Positions 43,932 to 54,142 of a stretch of DNA of 64,000 nt are shown here, one piece after another. Under the pieces are notes generated by a model that saw only the letters and a program-made list of their open reading frames with translations, was not told the origin of the DNA and made no database searches. Numbering within the stretch: position 1 is the first letter of the stretch; each line of letters opens with the position of its first letter. The stretch comes from Desulfobacteraceae bacterium (GTDB lineage Bacteria; Desulfobacterota; Desulfobacteria; Desulfobacterales; Desulfobacteraceae): positions 1 to 64,000 of the forward strand of contig JADGFI010000010.1 of NCBI GenBank assembly GCA_016743945.1. Reading direction: 5' to 3'. The position numbers and the translations under genes were made by a program.

Positions 43932-46235
43932 TTATCCGTCGGTCAAAAGAAAATTCAGCCCCTCACAAACTCCCGCATCATGGGCAATTTTCTGTCCGTC
44001 AATGTGAAGCACCCTCACCGCCCCCATCAAGGCGTTTGTCACCAAAATATTGGGATAAGAAATAATGTCTCCTGCGGATATCTTTTTTCTGATAATACCA
44101 TACCCCTGATGTTCCAATCCATTCACAACGGCCATGAGGGTAACCCCGGGCAATACATGATCCGACACGGGAAGAATCAATTTATTTTCCGTGACCATAA
44201 AAATATTGCAGGTATTTGTTTCCGATATGGTAAGGTCCGGATTTAGAATCAAGGCTTCATCTCCCCCACGGTCCTTTGCATATTCTCCTGCCCGCTCATA
44301 ATAGAGATAGTTCTGGGTTTTATGATCGGCCATGGGGGTCGATCGGGGAAAGGGAAATGTCACCAGATCAAGGCCCATTTTCCCGGACAGAACCAGGCGG
44401 TGGACATAGGGCCTTGCAAAGGCTGCCAGGAAGGTCTGCTTCCCGTTTGCCTGTTTATCCCGGGATACCATTAGTTTTACAGCACAGATTTCGTCCTTAA
44501 AGCCGTTTTCTTGTATCAGAAGATCAATGACATACTCCCAGGTGATATCCGGCGGCAATTCCTTAAAAAGAGCAGTCCAGGCCCCATTCATCCGCTGCAA
44601 ATGGGCACCAAGGCGAAGGGGAATTCCCTTTTCCACCCGGATGGTTTCAAAGAGTCCTGCCCCATATTGAAATCCCTGGCTCGTGGCAGAGACCATTGCC
44701 TGATCCTGGTCCACCATCTTTCCATCCACCCAGGCTTTGAGAGGATGAAACCCTTGTCCCGCTGAAGCGGTTGAAACTTGTGAACCCGCTGACAAGGTTT
44801 CCATGAGGGTTTTTCCCTTATCAAGGGTCTCCTGGAATTCTTGTTCAGGATCTGAATCATAGACAATCCCCCCTCCCACGGAAAAAAAAAGGGCCTCGTC
44901 CACAATGGTGGCCGTACGAATGGCAATGGAAAGGTCCATGGTATTGTGAAAGCTGACATAGCCAATGGAGCCGGTATAAACATGGCGGCGCACCGGTTCC
45001 AATTCATCAATAATCTCCATGGACCGAATCTTGGGACAGCCGGTAATGGATCCCCCGGGAAAGGTCGCCCGCAGCAGATCCACAACACTCTTGTCCTTTT
45101 CAAGCTCCCCCTCTACAACGGAAACCAGGTGGAAAACATTATCATAGGGTTCAAGCCGTTTATGCTCGCAAACCTTAACAGACCCCTGTCGGGTCACCCG
45201 GGACAGATCGTTTCGCATGAGATCCACGATCATGGTCAGTTCGGCATCATCCTTGATACTTTTGACGAGATGCTGCCCATTTTCTGTGTCCTGGGCCGGT
45301 GTGTCACCCCTGGCAATGGTGCCTTTGATGGGCCGGGCTTCCACTTTACGGCCAGCAAGTTTGAGAAACCGTTCCGGCGAGGTGGAAACAATTTTATGGT
45401 CCCCGGCATGGATATAACTAAAGAACGATGCCGGGTTTCGATGAAATAATTCCATAAACCAGGAATAGGCATCGCCTGAAAACCCTGTCTCAAATCGCTG
45501 GGAAAGGTTGACCTGGTAGATATCTCCCGCCGTAAGATATTGGGTTATTCGTTCAACTGCCCGAATATATTCCTTCTTTGTGAAGCTGGATTTAAACCCC
45601 CGGCCGTCAATTGAAAAACAACTTTTTTCCCACACCTGACCCAATTGCTTAAAAAAGGCATCTTTCCGGGCCGACACATAGGCATGGGGGGTACCCTTAC
45701 AATTGGACAATACGGGAATAGACAAAAAAATTTTCCGGGAAAGCCGATCTTGAACCAGAAGAATGGAAGGCGCATAGAGACAGATTTCGGGCAGATGAAC
45801 GTCCACACAGGTCCTGGGAAGGGTTTCAATCCGGTCCTTTAAGTCATAGGAAAAATAACCGAATAGTCCGGCATACACCGGGAGTTCCCTTTTGGCCTCG
45901 TCCAGTTTAAAGGGTGCATCTGGTGTCAAAGGATCCAGTTTCAAATGATCCAGCAATTGCCCAAGAAAGGCAAAAGGATCCTGGACAACATCAAAGGATT
46001 CATTGTCAACCTTCAGACAAAGGGTTTCCCCCCGGCCTTTGAGTTCAAGCCAGGGCTGAATCGCCAGAATATTAAATCTTGCACACCCCCCTTCCAAGCC
46101 GGTACCCGATAAAAGGAGTATGGTCCCGGGATCACCGGCAAATCTTGCGGCGGCCAGTTCAAAGGGCAGTCCCAGATCGACCTCTTCCATAAAAAGAGAA
46201 CTTACCCGGGGCAGTTGTTCAATACCCCGTTTCAT
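43932..46235 (-). CDS. pabBC: Aminodeoxychorismate synthase component I fused to aminodeoxychorismate lyase
   Basis: 767 residues. The N-terminal 490 residues are the chorismate-binding enzyme PabB (GDIYQVNLSQRFE, FFSYIHAG, TSPERFLKL, RPIKGTIARG, ELTMIVDLMRNDLSRV, FPGGSITGCPK). The C-terminal 260 residues are a fold-type IV PLP enzyme, PabC (GFQYGAGLFETIRVEKG, a conserved SETNTCNIFMVTEN, VLPGVT). Together they make p-aminobenzoate for folate. The amidotransferase PabA is not in the window. Its start overlaps the MBL hydrolase stop by 4 nt. Folate is needed in the C1 pathway of metF. Confidence 0.93.
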   Translation of the reverse strand: MKRGIEQLPRVSSLFMEEVDLGLPFELAAARFAGDPGTILLLSGTGLEGGCARFNILAIQPWLELKGRGETLCLKVDNESFDVVQDPFAFLGQLLDHLKLDPLTPDAPFKLDEAKRELPVYAGLFGYFSYDLKDRIETLPRTCVDVHLPEICLYAPSILLVQDRLSRKIFLSIPVLSNCKGTPHAYVSARKDAFFKQLGQVWEKSCFSIDGRGFKSSFTKKEYIRAVERITQYLTAGDIYQVNLSQRFETGFSGDAYSWFMELFHRNPASFFSYIHAGDHKIVSTSPERFLKLAGRKVEARPIKGTIARGDTPAQDTENGQHLVKSIKDDAELTMIVDLMRNDLSRVTRQGSVKVCEHKRLEPYDNVFHLVSVVEGELEKDKSVVDLLRATFPGGSITGCPKIRSMEIIDELEPVRRHVYTGSIGYVSFHNTMDLSIAIRTATIVDEALFFSVGGGIVYDSDPEQEFQETLDKGKTLMETLSAGSQVSTASAGQGFHPLKAWVDGKMVDQDQAMVSATSQGFQYGAGLFETIRVEKGIPLRLGAHLQRMNGAWTALFKELPPDITWEYVIDLLIQENGFKDEICAVKLMVSRDKQANGKQTFLAAFARPYVHRLVLSGKMGLDLVTFPFPRSTPMADHKTQNYLYYERAGEYAKDRGGDEALILNPDLTISETNTCNIFMVTENKLILPVSDHVLPGVTLMAVVNGLEHQGYGIIRKKISAGDIISYPNILVTNALMGAVRVLHIDGQKIAHDAGVCEGLNFLLTDG

Positions 46236-46852
46236 CTCAGGAATGGATTCATTCGCTTTTCATCGCCAATAGTGGTTTCTGGGCCGTGCCCGGTATAGAC
46301 AATGGTGTCATCCGGCAATCTAAAAAGCTTTGTTTTAATACTTGCGATCAAACTATCAAAGTCGCCGCCGGGCAGGTCAGTTCTGCCGATGGAACTTTTA
46401 AACAGGGTATCTCCGGCAAAAAGGTAACCTTTGGTATACAGGCAAATCCCTCCCCGAGAATGACCCGGAGTATGGATCACCTCCAGGGTAATATCCCCGA
46501 AACTCACCTGGTCGCCATGGTTGAGCAAAAGATCGGCCGGAGGGGAATTTTCCGCAGACAGACCAAACATGGAGGCGGACTTGGACAATTCCATGAGCAT
46601 GGGCTCGTCATCGGGATGGATGGCAAGGGTGGCCTGGGTCACTTCTTTCATTTTTTTATTGGCACCCACATGGTCAAAATGACCATGGGTATTGATCAAA
46701 TATTTCACCTTAAGCGCCTCTTTGGCAAGGGCCATAAGAATTTGATCCCCGTCATCCCCTGGATCAATTACCACAGACTCTTTTGTACGTTCACACCCTA
46801 AAATAAAACAATTGGCCATGATCGGCCCGACTTCCAGTTTTTTTATGATCAA
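46232..46852 (-). CDS. MBL-fold hydrolase, glyoxalase II-like
   Basis: 206 residues. The metal motif HGHFDHVG follows YLINT (near 55-63), with HTPGHSRGGICLY, FAGDTLF and TGHGPETTIGDE supplying the remaining ligands. It belongs to the short hydroxyacylglutathione-hydrolase-like family; the glutathione substrate is uncertain in an anaerobe. It overlaps pabBC by 4 nt and follows nusB. Confidence 0.88.
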   Translation of the reverse strand: MIIKKLEVGPIMANCFILGCERTKESVVIDPGDDGDQILMALAKEALKVKYLINTHGHFDHVGANKKMKEVTQATLAIHPDDEPMLMELSKSASMFGLSAENSPPADLLLNHGDQVSFGDITLEVIHTPGHSRGGICLYTKGYLFAGDTLFKSSIGRTDLPGGDFDSLIASIKTKLFRLPDDTIVYTGHGPETTIGDEKRMNPFLR

Positions 46853-46882
46853 AATCTTCCTCCCTAGTAGTTCAAGATGGAT

Positions 46883-47299
46883 CTATTCAAAACCTTCCTG
46901 CAACCGAATCCTGTCCAGCACCCCGTTTATGAAGGCCCCGGATTCCCTAGTCCCAAATTTTTTACCGATTTCAACTGCCTCATTAATGGTAACACTGGGA
47001 GGAATATCCTTGCATTTCAACAGCTCAAAGGTGGCTATACGCATGATATTCCTGTCCACAACCGGCATCCTGGAAAGCTTCCAGTTTTTAGAATATTTAT
47101 TGATCAGACCGTCGATATCATTTTCTGCAGCCAAAACCCCTTCCACTATACCCAAAAAAAATGGTTTCACCATGCCGGTGAGTTCATCTTCCCGCTGGGC
47201 GCAAAATTGTTCCAGGCCCAAGACAGGATCTAATTTATTGACATCAAGGGAAAACAATGCCTGCAACGCCAATTCCCTTGAAAGCCTGCGATCTCCCAT
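46883..47299 (-). CDS. nusB: Transcription antitermination factor NusB
   Basis: 138 residues, helical RNA-binding protein that joins NusE at boxA: SRELALQALFSLDV near the N terminus and VDRNIMRIATFELL, PPSVTINEAVEIGKKFG in the second half. The ATG at 47299 (MGDRRLSRE) fits the family; it lies 4 bp after the ribH stop, the standard ribH-nusB pairing. Confidence 0.94.
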   Translation of the reverse strand: MGDRRLSRELALQALFSLDVNKLDPVLGLEQFCAQREDELTGMVKPFFLGIVEGVLAAENDIDGLINKYSKNWKLSRMPVVDRNIMRIATFELLKCKDIPPSVTINEAVEIGKKFGTRESGAFINGVLDRIRLQEGFE

Positions 47300-47303
47300 T
47301 CTC

Positions 47304-47792
47304 TTATTCCGCCTTTCCAGATTTTTCATCCAGATCGCAGCAGAGGTTTGCCATCTCGATGGCACCCATGGCTACATCAAAGCCCTTGTTCCCGGCCTTG
47401 GTACCGGCTCTTTCAATGGCCTGTTCAATGGTTTCGGTGGTCAAGATTCCAAACATGACGGGTACATCTGCATCCAGGCCCACAGCGGCAATCCCCTTGG
47501 AGACCTCTGCGCAGACATAATCATAATGGGTGGTGGCACCCCGGATAACCGCACCCAGACAAATGATGGCATCATATTGTTTCTGGCGGGCCATTTTCTG
47601 TGCCACCAGTGGAATTTCATAGGCTCCGGGTACTTTTACAAGGGTGATATCCGTGTCTTGGGCTCCGCTTCGCACCAGGGCATCCAGGGCCCCGTCCACA
47701 AGTCTTGCGGTGATAAAATCATTAAACCGGGCCGCAATGATTCCAAATTTTTTTCCCTGGGCCGTCAGGCCTGCTTCTATTATCTGTGGCAT
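47304..47792 (-). CDS. ribH: 6,7-dimethyl-8-ribityllumazine synthase
   Basis: 162 residues with [20 protein letters not shown], the [15 protein letters not shown] strand, [19 protein letters not shown] and [17 protein letters not shown]. It condenses the ribityl-amino-uracil with dihydroxybutanone phosphate. The two-hairpin repeat element (copy B) is directly upstream and its last stem ends about 14 nt before the start codon, next to AAGGA. Confidence 0.95.
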   Translation of the reverse strand: MPQIIEAGLTAQGKKFGIIAARFNDFITARLVDGALDALVRSGAQDTDITLVKVPGAYEIPLVAQKMARQKQYDAIICLGAVIRGATTHYDYVCAEVSKGIAAVGLDADVPVMFGILTTETIEQAIERAGTKAGNKGFDVAMGAIEMANLCCDLDEKSGKAE

Positions 47793-47802
47793 TGTTTTAT
47801 CC

Positions 47803-47883
47803 TTTATATGAAACTTCGGGCTATTGCAATTATAGGAGTTTCATTTTTTGTTGTGGCCAGGAGCAAATACCATGCTCCGGCCA
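47803..47883 (-). repeat. Two-hairpin interspersed element, copy B
   Basis: Minus-strand copy of the element at 23417-23500, between ribBA and ribH. First hairpin TGGCC-GGAGCA with TGCTCC-T-GGCCA (stronger than copy A); linker CACAACAAAAAATG; second hairpin ATGAAACT with AGTTTCAT, inner CTAT/ATAG. The second stem is followed by the ribH ribosome-binding site. It does not match the FMN (RFN) riboswitch. Confidence 0.7.
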
Positions 47884-47947
47884 TGCCGGTTATTAAAATT
47901 TGTCATCCCAAACACCTTACACAACGGCTTCTTTTGTCTAGGGTGAT

Positions 47948-49147
47948 TTACATATGAAGTAAATGACCCATTTTGGCCTGCTTGCATTTCAGGTATCCCT
48001 GATTATGACAGTTTGGAGCGACTTCGATGGGCACTTGTTCCACCAGGCTGAGACCATAACCTTCCAGTCCGATCATTTTTTTAGGGTTATTGGTCAACAA
48101 CCGCATTTTTTTCACCCCAAGATCCACCAGCATCTGGGCACCAATCCCATAGTCCCGCATATCGGCCTTAAAGCCCAGTTTCTCATTGGCCTCCACGGTA
48201 TCCATCCCCTGGCGCTGATATTCATAGGCTTTGAGTTTGTTGACAAGCCCTATCCCGCGGCCTTCCTGGCGAAGGTAAAGCAATACACCCGATCCTTCTT
48301 TCTCCATCATGTCCATGGCCTTGTGGAGCTGCTCCTGGCAATCGCATCTTAAAGAGCTGAAAATATCACCTGTCATACATTCGGAATGAACCCGGACCAG
48401 AATGGCTTGTTCCGGGTCGATATCTCCTTTAACAAGGGCAATATGGGTGAGATTGTCCATGTCATTTTCATAGGCAATAATTTTAAATTCGCCTGACTTG
48501 GTGGGGATAACGGTCTGGGCAGCCTTCTTCACAAAGCTCTCATGTTTAAGACGATATTTTACAAGATCCGCCACCGTGCAGATGCCGATGGCGTGTTCCT
48601 TTGCAAAAACTTCAAGAGCGGGCATTCTGGCCATGGTGCCGTCCTCATCCATGATCTCACAGATAACAGCAGCTGGCTTTAACCCGGCAAGCCTTGCAAG
48701 ATCAACAGATCCTTCTGTCTGGCCGATGCGGACCATGACCCCTCCGTCCCGGGCACGCAAGGGGAAAATATGACCGGGTCTTGCAATGTCCGCCGGCGTG
48801 GTACCATCGGCAACCGCCGTTAAAATAGTGGTGGCCCGATCTGCCGCTGAGATCCCTGTGGTAACCCCGACCTTGGCTTCGATGGACACGGTAAATCCGG
48901 TTTCAAACTGAGACGTATTCTTGTCCACCATCATGGGCAGATCAAGGCGATCTGCAATACTTGAATCCAGGGGAAGACAGATCAAGCCCCGGCCGTATTT
49001 GGCCATAAAATTTATGGCTTCGGGGGTAACCGCTTCCGCTGCCATGGTAAGATCCCCTTCGTTTTCCCGGTCTTCATCATCCACAAGAATGACCATTTTT
49101 CCGGTCTTAATATCCTCAATTGCCTGTTCAATCGTTAAATGCGGCAT
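47948..49147 (-). CDS. ribBA: Bifunctional DHBP synthase / GTP cyclohydrolase II
   Basis: 399 residues. Residues 1-200: RibB, with [27 protein letters not shown] and [10 protein letters not shown]. Residues 207-399: RibA, with the zinc motif C-x10-C-x-C ([14 protein letters not shown]), [10 protein letters not shown] and LLTNNPKKM. It makes both precursors for riboflavin. It lies in the minus-strand rib operon. Confidence 0.96.
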   Translation of the reverse strand: MPHLTIEQAIEDIKTGKMVILVDDEDRENEGDLTMAAEAVTPEAINFMAKYGRGLICLPLDSSIADRLDLPMMVDKNTSQFETGFTVSIEAKVGVTTGISAADRATTILTAVADGTTPADIARPGHIFPLRARDGGVMVRIGQTEGSVDLARLAGLKPAAVICEIMDEDGTMARMPALEVFAKEHAIGICTVADLVKYRLKHESFVKKAAQTVIPTKSGEFKIIAYENDMDNLTHIALVKGDIDPEQAILVRVHSECMTGDIFSSLRCDCQEQLHKAMDMMEKEGSGVLLYLRQEGRGIGLVNKLKAYEYQRQGMDTVEANEKLGFKADMRDYGIGAQMLVDLGVKKMRLLTNNPKKMIGLEGYGLSLVEQVPIEVAPNCHNQGYLKCKQAKMGHLLHM

Positions 49148-49189
49148 TCGTTACATCCCTTAATTATAAAATATGGTAATAAAATTAGT

Positions 49190-49852
49190 TTATAAAAATC
49201 CATTCTTTGCGAGAAGTGCCATGGTGATTGAATTTTTTTGGCTATCTCCATCATCATTTTTAAGCCCCCCGCCCAATATTTTTCTGACATATTTGCCCAG
49301 CATGTCTGTCTCTATGTTCACCTTGTCCCCCACCTTTTTAAGCCCGATGGTGGTGATATCTGCTGTGTGAGGAATAACACTGACCTGAAACCCAGTCTTT
49401 GAAAACTGGTTGATGGTCAGACTGATCCCATCAATGGCCACGGATCCTTTTTCGATCATTTCCGCGGATAGATTCTCATGGACTGCAACGGACATGATCA
49501 CGGCATTGGCGTTTCGAGTGACAGAAGCGATCATTCCCGTCCCGTCAATATGGCCTGAGACCAGGTGCCCGTCAATGCGGTCGGACAATCTCAATGCTCT
49601 TTCAATATTTACCCTCGTTCCCGGCCCCATCTGTTTAAAGGTTGTCCTGGAAACGGTTTCCGGTGCCATGTCGACCTTAAAATCATATTTCCCCAGACCG
49701 ACCGCCGTCAAACAGGCCCCGTTTACCGCAATGGAATCCCCGATTTTACTTTCAGACAAATCCAGATCACACCCGATGTGAAGAATTTTTCCCTCTCCAT
49801 TGGATTCAATTCGTTTAATAGTACCAAAGCTTTCTATAATACCTGTAAACAC
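49190..49852 (-). CDS. ribE: Riboflavin synthase, alpha subunit
   Basis: 220 residues, two lumazine-binding repeats. Repeat 1 starts MFTGIIESFGTIKRIES and has GDSIAVNGACLTAV; repeat 2 has LVSGHIDGTGMIAS and KGSVAIDGISLTIN. It dismutates two lumazines into riboflavin. Neighbours ribD and ribBA complete the pathway. Confidence 0.95.
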   Translation of the reverse strand: MFTGIIESFGTIKRIESNGEGKILHIGCDLDLSESKIGDSIAVNGACLTAVGLGKYDFKVDMAPETVSRTTFKQMGPGTRVNIERALRLSDRIDGHLVSGHIDGTGMIASVTRNANAVIMSVAVHENLSAEMIEKGSVAIDGISLTINQFSKTGFQVSVIPHTADITTIGLKKVGDKVNIETDMLGKYVRKILGGGLKNDDGDSQKNSITMALLAKNGFL

Positions 49853-49889
49853 GCGCTTCTCCCCAAAGGGTCTTCTTATTTTTAATCGC

Positions 49890-51029
49890 TTATTCCGGCC
49901 CAGACGGATCCTTAAGGTATCCGGTTATCAATACATCATCATCAAACATTTTTACCTTCAATTGTTTGAGTTTAAATGCATCACAAATTTTTTGGGGCCC
50001 CTTCCCGTTAAACACCGGCACCCCATCGCTGCCGCCTAAAAACTTGGGTGCCAGAAAAAACAACACCTTGTTAACAATCCCCTCTTTTAATGCAGCAGCT
50101 GCCACCTTCCCCCCCCCTTCAATGAGGAGACTTTGGATGGACATGGTTCCTAACTTAATCATGAGTTGGCCCAAATCAAGCCTTCCTTTTTTTAAGGACA
50201 CTTCCAACACCCTTACCCCCATTTTTTCCAGACGCTCCCGCTTCTTGGAAGATGCGTCGGGCCCTACCACAAGAAGTGTCCCGGCAGTGGATTGCTGGGT
50301 GATTACCCGGGCGGATTCATCAATGCTCAAAGCTGAATCAAGGATAATTCGAAGGGGATCTTTGGTCTGAAAATTTTTAATGCGGGCGGTTAAAGAGGGA
50401 TTGTCTGCATGGAGGGTGCCCGATCCGATGAGGATGGCATCCACTTCATGGCGAAGCCTGTGGACATGTCCCCGGGAGCGTTCATTGGTAATCCATTGGG
50501 AATCTCCCGTGGCAGTTGCAATTTGTCCATCCAGGGTACTGGCACATTTTAAAATAACAAAGGGGGTTTTATTGTTTTGCGTATACCAGATGAACGCCTC
50601 TATCAGAGTTTGGGCCTCTGATTCAAGCACCCCGGATACCACCTGGATGCCATTTTCCCTTAGATACCGGATACCGCCGCCGCTGACATAGGGGTTGGGA
50701 TCTTTACACCCCACCACCACACGATTAATACCGGCATTAATTATTCTATGGGTACAGGGTGGGGTTTTCCCAAAATGATTGCAGGGTTCAAGGGTGACAT
50801 AAAGGGTGGCACCATGGGTAATCGGCGGGGTATTGGCTGGAAAATTTTTCTGGGCATCTTTGATGGCTTCAACTTCGGCATGGGCCATGCCGAAAGCCCT
50901 GTGCCAGCCTCGACCGACAACCATACCGTTTTTCACCACCACCGCTCCCACACAGGGATTGGGAGAGGTAAAGCCTTTTCCCTTTAATGCAAGGGACAGG
51001 GCATTTTGCATATGGTCATGATCGGTCAT
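49890..51029 (-). CDS. ribD: Bifunctional diaminohydroxyphosphoribosylaminopyrimidine deaminase / reductase
   Basis: 379 residues from ATG 51029. The deaminase zinc site is formed by HAE in GMAHAEVEAI and PCNHFGKTPPC; the reductase domain starts near PFVILKCASTLDGQIA and includes ILIGSGT and LIEGGGKVAA. The start overlaps the nrdR end by 14 bp; an ATG at 51014 is also possible. Confidence 0.95.
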   Translation of the reverse strand: MTDHDHMQNALSLALKGKGFTSPNPCVGAVVVKNGMVVGRGWHRAFGMAHAEVEAIKDAQKNFPANTPPITHGATLYVTLEPCNHFGKTPPCTHRIINAGINRVVVGCKDPNPYVSGGGIRYLRENGIQVVSGVLESEAQTLIEAFIWYTQNNKTPFVILKCASTLDGQIATATGDSQWITNERSRGHVHRLRHEVDAILIGSGTLHADNPSLTARIKNFQTKDPLRIILDSALSIDESARVITQQSTAGTLLVVGPDASSKKRERLEKMGVRVLEVSLKKGRLDLGQLMIKLGTMSIQSLLIEGGGKVAAAALKEGIVNKVLFFLAPKFLGGSDGVPVFNGKGPQKICDAFKLKQLKVKMFDDDVLITGYLKDPSGPE

Positions 51030-51534
51030 CAGCCTTATCCCTAACTTTTCCCAGCAAATGGTCAAACTCAAACGGCTGGCACTCTTTGGGCAGAAGCCCT
51101 TTGAGTTCCAAGATAAAGTCTGCCACATCTTTAAATTCCCGATATACCGATGCAAACCTCACATAGGCGACATCATCCATCCCTTTCAAGGCCTGAATAA
51201 TTTTCTCGCCCACCACCTTAGAAGGGATCTCCCGCTCATTGCTTTCCCGCAACGCCTGTTCAATGACTTCCACCATCTCTTCAATGAGATTAATACTGAT
51301 GGCTCTTTTCTCGCAGGCTTTGGAAATTCCCCGGAGCACTTTGTCCCGGTCAAAGGCTTCCCTGCGGCCATCTTTCTTGATAATCATAACAGGGGCCTGC
51401 TCCACCCGCTCATAGGTGGTAAACCGTCGGGAACACATCTGACATTCCCTGCGCCGACGGACTTCATATTCAATTTTACCCGGCCGGGAATCAACTACCC
51501 GTGTATTTAAATTTGTGCAATAGGGACACTTCAT
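51016..51534 (-). CDS. nrdR: Transcriptional regulator NrdR
   Basis: 172 residues. The N-terminal zinc ribbon (CPYC...CQMCSRRF) binds NrdR boxes; the ATP-cone begins near VMIIKKDGRREAFDRDK. It represses ribonucleotide reductase genes according to the dATP level. The rib-operon position is common in Proteobacteria and Desulfobacterota. Confidence 0.96.
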   Translation of the reverse strand: MKCPYCTNLNTRVVDSRPGKIEYEVRRRRECQMCSRRFTTYERVEQAPVMIIKKDGRREAFDRDKVLRGISKACEKRAISINLIEEMVEVIEQALRESNEREIPSKVVGEKIIQALKGMDDVAYVRFASVYREFKDVADFILELKGLLPKECQPFEFDHLLGKVRDKADDRS

Positions 51535-51595
51535 GGCCGCCTCTTTTTCTTCTATATAAAAACTGGTATATAAAACTGGTTTTTAAAGCTTGAAT

Positions 51596-52090
51596 TTAAA
51601 GCTGGACAAGTTCCACTTTTGCCTGGTCAAACATTTCCAATGACAAAGGGTCATCATACCCCTCCTTAAAATATACGGTTTTAATCCCGGCATTAATGAT
51701 CATTTTGGCACAAATGGAACAGGGCTGATTGGTGCAGTATAATACAGAACCGTTTACGGATATTCCGTGGTAGGCGGCCTGGATAATCGCATTTTGCTCT
51801 GCATGAACCCCCCGGCACAATTCATGTTTTTCTCCAGAGGGCACATTGAGCTGTTCCCGCAGGCAACCTGTTTCACGGCAATGGGGAACCTTTGCCGGCG
51901 CCCCGTTATACCCGGAACACAAGATTCGCTTTTCCTTGACAAGAACGGCCCCGACTTTGCGCCTTATACAGGTGGAACGACTGGCCACAAGGTTGGTAAT
52001 CCCCATGAAATATTCATGCCATGACGGCCTGTTGGAGGGAGGGGGCGGGATCTCATCTTTTTTGGGCCCATTTTTTTTAAGATTGTTCAT
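51596..52090 (-). CDS. dCMP deaminase (cytidine/deoxycytidylate deaminase family)
   Basis: 164 residues, ComEB/DCTD-type. [11 protein letters not shown] supplies the catalytic His and Glu and [16 protein letters not shown] the two zinc cysteines. An extra insertion with [22 protein letters not shown] between them is the second metal site of dCMP deaminases. The ATG at 52090 overlaps the glyA stop (ATGA). It supplies dUMP for thymidylate. Confidence 0.92.
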   Translation of the reverse strand: MNNLKKNGPKKDEIPPPPSNRPSWHEYFMGITNLVASRSTCIRRKVGAVLVKEKRILCSGYNGAPAKVPHCRETGCLREQLNVPSGEKHELCRGVHAEQNAIIQAAYHGISVNGSVLYCTNQPCSICAKMIINAGIKTVYFKEGYDDPLSLEMFDQAKVELVQL

Positions 52091-53325
52091 ACAGGCGTCT
52101 TTGCATACAGGGGATATTGAGCACAAATCTTTTTTACCTTTAATGCCACGGCGTCCACATTGGCCTCGTCATCGAGTATATCACAGATAAACCCAGCAAT
52201 TTTTGTGGTGGCCGCTTCTTTCATTCCCCGTGAGGTAACTAGAGGCACACCGATACGGATACCCGAAGTAACAAAGGGAGAACGAGTTTCATTGGGGACT
52301 GTATTTTTATTCACCGTAATATTGGCCCGGCCCAGTCTCTCTTCGGCTTCTTTTCCGGAAATCTTCCGCTGACTGAAATCCACCAACACCATATGGTTGT
52401 CCGTTCCGTTGGAAACAAGTTTATATCCGCGTTCCATGAGCACAGATGCCAGTATGGATCCATTTTTAATCACTTGTTTCTGATACTGGACAAAGGAGGG
52501 CTCAAGGGCTTCCTTGAATGCCACTGCCTTGGCGGCAATCACATGCATCAGAGGGCCGCCCTGGATACCCGGAAAAATCTGACTGTTGATCTGTTTGCCA
52601 TACTTCTCGCTGGAAAGAATCAATCCCCCCCGGGGACCCCTCAGTGTCTTGTGGGTAGTTGAGGTAATCACATCGGCAAACCCGACAGGTGACGGATGGA
52701 CCCCCCCTGCCACAAGACCTGCAATATGGGCCATGTCCACCATAAAAACTGCACCCACAGATGCGGCAATCTGGGCAAACCCTTTAAAATCAATAATCCT
52801 GGGGTAGGCACTGGCCCCTGCCACAATCATCTTGGGTTTATTTTTTTTGGCAAGGGTTTCCACCTGATTCAGATCAATCATCTGGGTATCCAAAGAAAGC
52901 CCGTAATGAACAAAATCATAAAATTTGCCGGAAAAACTCACACGGGCCCCATGGGTAAGGTGGCCGCCATGGGAAAGATCCATTGCCAGAACCCGATCCC
53001 CGGGATTTAAAAATGCAGAATAAACCGCCATGTTGGCCCCGGACCCCGAATGGGGTTGGACATTGGCATATTCAACGCCAAAGAGTCGTTTAACCCTTTC
53101 AATGGCCAGTTCTTCTGCCTGGTCAACAAACTCGCACCCCCCGTAATACCGCCGCGAAGGGTACCCTTCTGCGTACTTATTGGTCAGTATGGACCCTTGA
53201 GCCGCCATCACAGCAGGACTTACCGTATTCTCAGAAGCGATGAGGTTCAACCCATACTCCTGGCGAATTGATTCTTTTTCGATGATCTTTGCTATTTCCA
53301 GATCACTTGTCTCAATACTTCCCAT
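52087..53325 (-). CDS. glyA: Serine hydroxymethyltransferase
   Basis: 412 residues. The PLP lysine is in [15 protein letters not shown] (near 225); [13 protein letters not shown] and [14 protein letters not shown] are the tetrahydrofolate and PLP site motifs. It interconverts serine and glycine with methylene-tetrahydrofolate, the substrate of the metF product. It follows rpiB, as in related genomes. Confidence 0.96.
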   Translation of the reverse strand: MGSIETSDLEIAKIIEKESIRQEYGLNLIASENTVSPAVMAAQGSILTNKYAEGYPSRRYYGGCEFVDQAEELAIERVKRLFGVEYANVQPHSGSGANMAVYSAFLNPGDRVLAMDLSHGGHLTHGARVSFSGKFYDFVHYGLSLDTQMIDLNQVETLAKKNKPKMIVAGASAYPRIIDFKGFAQIAASVGAVFMVDMAHIAGLVAGGVHPSPVGFADVITSTTHKTLRGPRGGLILSSEKYGKQINSQIFPGIQGGPLMHVIAAKAVAFKEALEPSFVQYQKQVIKNGSILASVLMERGYKLVSNGTDNHMVLVDFSQRKISGKEAEERLGRANITVNKNTVPNETRSPFVTSGIRIGVPLVTSRGMKEAATTKIAGFICDILDDEANVDAVALKVKKICAQYPLYAKTPV

Positions 53326-53351
53326 CTTAAAGCCCCTCTAATTTCAATCGG

Positions 53352-53816
53352 CTATAGGTCGATACATTTAATTCTGTCTTGATGCCGGCCGCCTTCAAAC
53401 TCAGTTTCAAGCCATGTTCTGACCAGCTCAAAGGCCAGAACATCACCGATAATCCGCCCGCCCATCACCAGAATATTGGCATCATTGTGAACCCGACTCA
53501 TGCGCGCTGAAAAGACATCCGAGCACAGGGCCGCCCGAACTTTGGGGAACCGATTGGCCACCATGGACATGCCAAGGCCTGTTCCGCAAAGCAAAATACC
53601 CCGGGGAAACTGACCACAGGAAACAGCATTGGCCACTTTTTTCCCATAATCCACGTAGCTGACAGAGTCCAAACTATTTGCACCGGCATCTTCAACCGTA
53701 AAACCCTTGCTCAAAAGAAGGTCTTTTATCTTCTCCTTTAAATCAAAAGCAGCATGGTCACTGCCAATAATAATGGAATTGCCAATAAAATTATTGGCAA
53801 CCGTTTCTTTATCCAT
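53352..53816 (-). CDS. rpiB: Ribose-5-phosphate isomerase B
   Basis: 154 residues from ATG 53816 (AAGGAAAC upstream). IIIGSDHAAFDLKEKI at the start, SYVDYGKKVANAV, then the active-site Cys in GILLCGTGLGMSMVANR, and HNDANILVMGGRII. It interconverts ribose- and ribulose-5-phosphate. A longer frame extends across 15-bp repeats into acpP but would be an unusual N terminus. Confidence 0.93.
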   Translation of the reverse strand: MDKETVANNFIGNSIIIGSDHAAFDLKEKIKDLLLSKGFTVEDAGANSLDSVSYVDYGKKVANAVSCGQFPRGILLCGTGLGMSMVANRFPKVRAALCSDVFSARMSRVHNDANILVMGGRIIGDVLAFELVRTWLETEFEGGRHQDRIKCIDL

Positions 53817-53829
53817 TGCGGTTGTTTCC

Positions 53830-53874
53830 TTTTCTGTGGCGTCCTTTGTTGTGGCGCATTTTGCTGTGGCGCAT
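53830..53874. repeat. Three 15-bp tandem repeats between acpP and rpiB
   Basis: Three units of 15 bp (minus strand NNRCGCCACARMAAA-like) fill most of the 67-bp gap between the acpP stop and the rpiB start. Confidence 0.75.
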
Positions 53875-53883
53875 TTTTTTCGT

Positions 53884-54117
53884 TTAGGATTTTGCCTTGA
53901 TAAAGTCAATGGCATCCTGAACCGTCACAAGGCCTTCTGCCGCATCATCATCAATTTCAATATCAAAAATTTCTTCCATGGACATGACAAGTTCGACGAT
54001 TGTCAAAGAATCTGCTCCGAGATCTTCAATCAGAGACGCCTCGGGCAACACATCTTCTATGTCAATATCAGGAATTTTTTCTGCAATCACTTTCCGCACC
54101 TTGGTTTCAATGGTCAT
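53884..54117 (-). CDS. acpP: Acyl carrier protein
   Basis: 77 residues, acidic, four helices. The phosphopantetheine serine is in DLGADSLTIVELVMSMEE (near 37). It carries growing fatty acyl chains. In most relatives it is followed by fabF; here rpiB follows directly. Confidence 0.95.
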   Translation of the reverse strand: MTIETKVRKVIAEKIPDIDIEDVLPEASLIEDLGADSLTIVELVMSMEEIFDIEIDDDAAEGLVTVQDAIDFIKAKS

Positions 54118-54142
54118 GACACAGACTCCTTTTTACTGATTT

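Noticed and set aside
47793..47947. FMN riboswitch upstream of ribH or other rib genes
   Set aside because: The conserved RFN core sequences are absent; the structured element there is shared with a non-riboflavin locus.
46812..47957. Long plus-strand frame (about 381 codons) opposite nusB and ribH
   Set aside because: It is antisense to two clearly recognised genes and has no recognisable protein features; it reflects the codon bias of the minus-strand genes.
53816..53915. Longer rpiB N terminus starting at 53915
   Set aside because: It would overlap acpP and translate the 15-bp repeats; the ATG at 53816 has a proper ribosome-binding site and fits family length.
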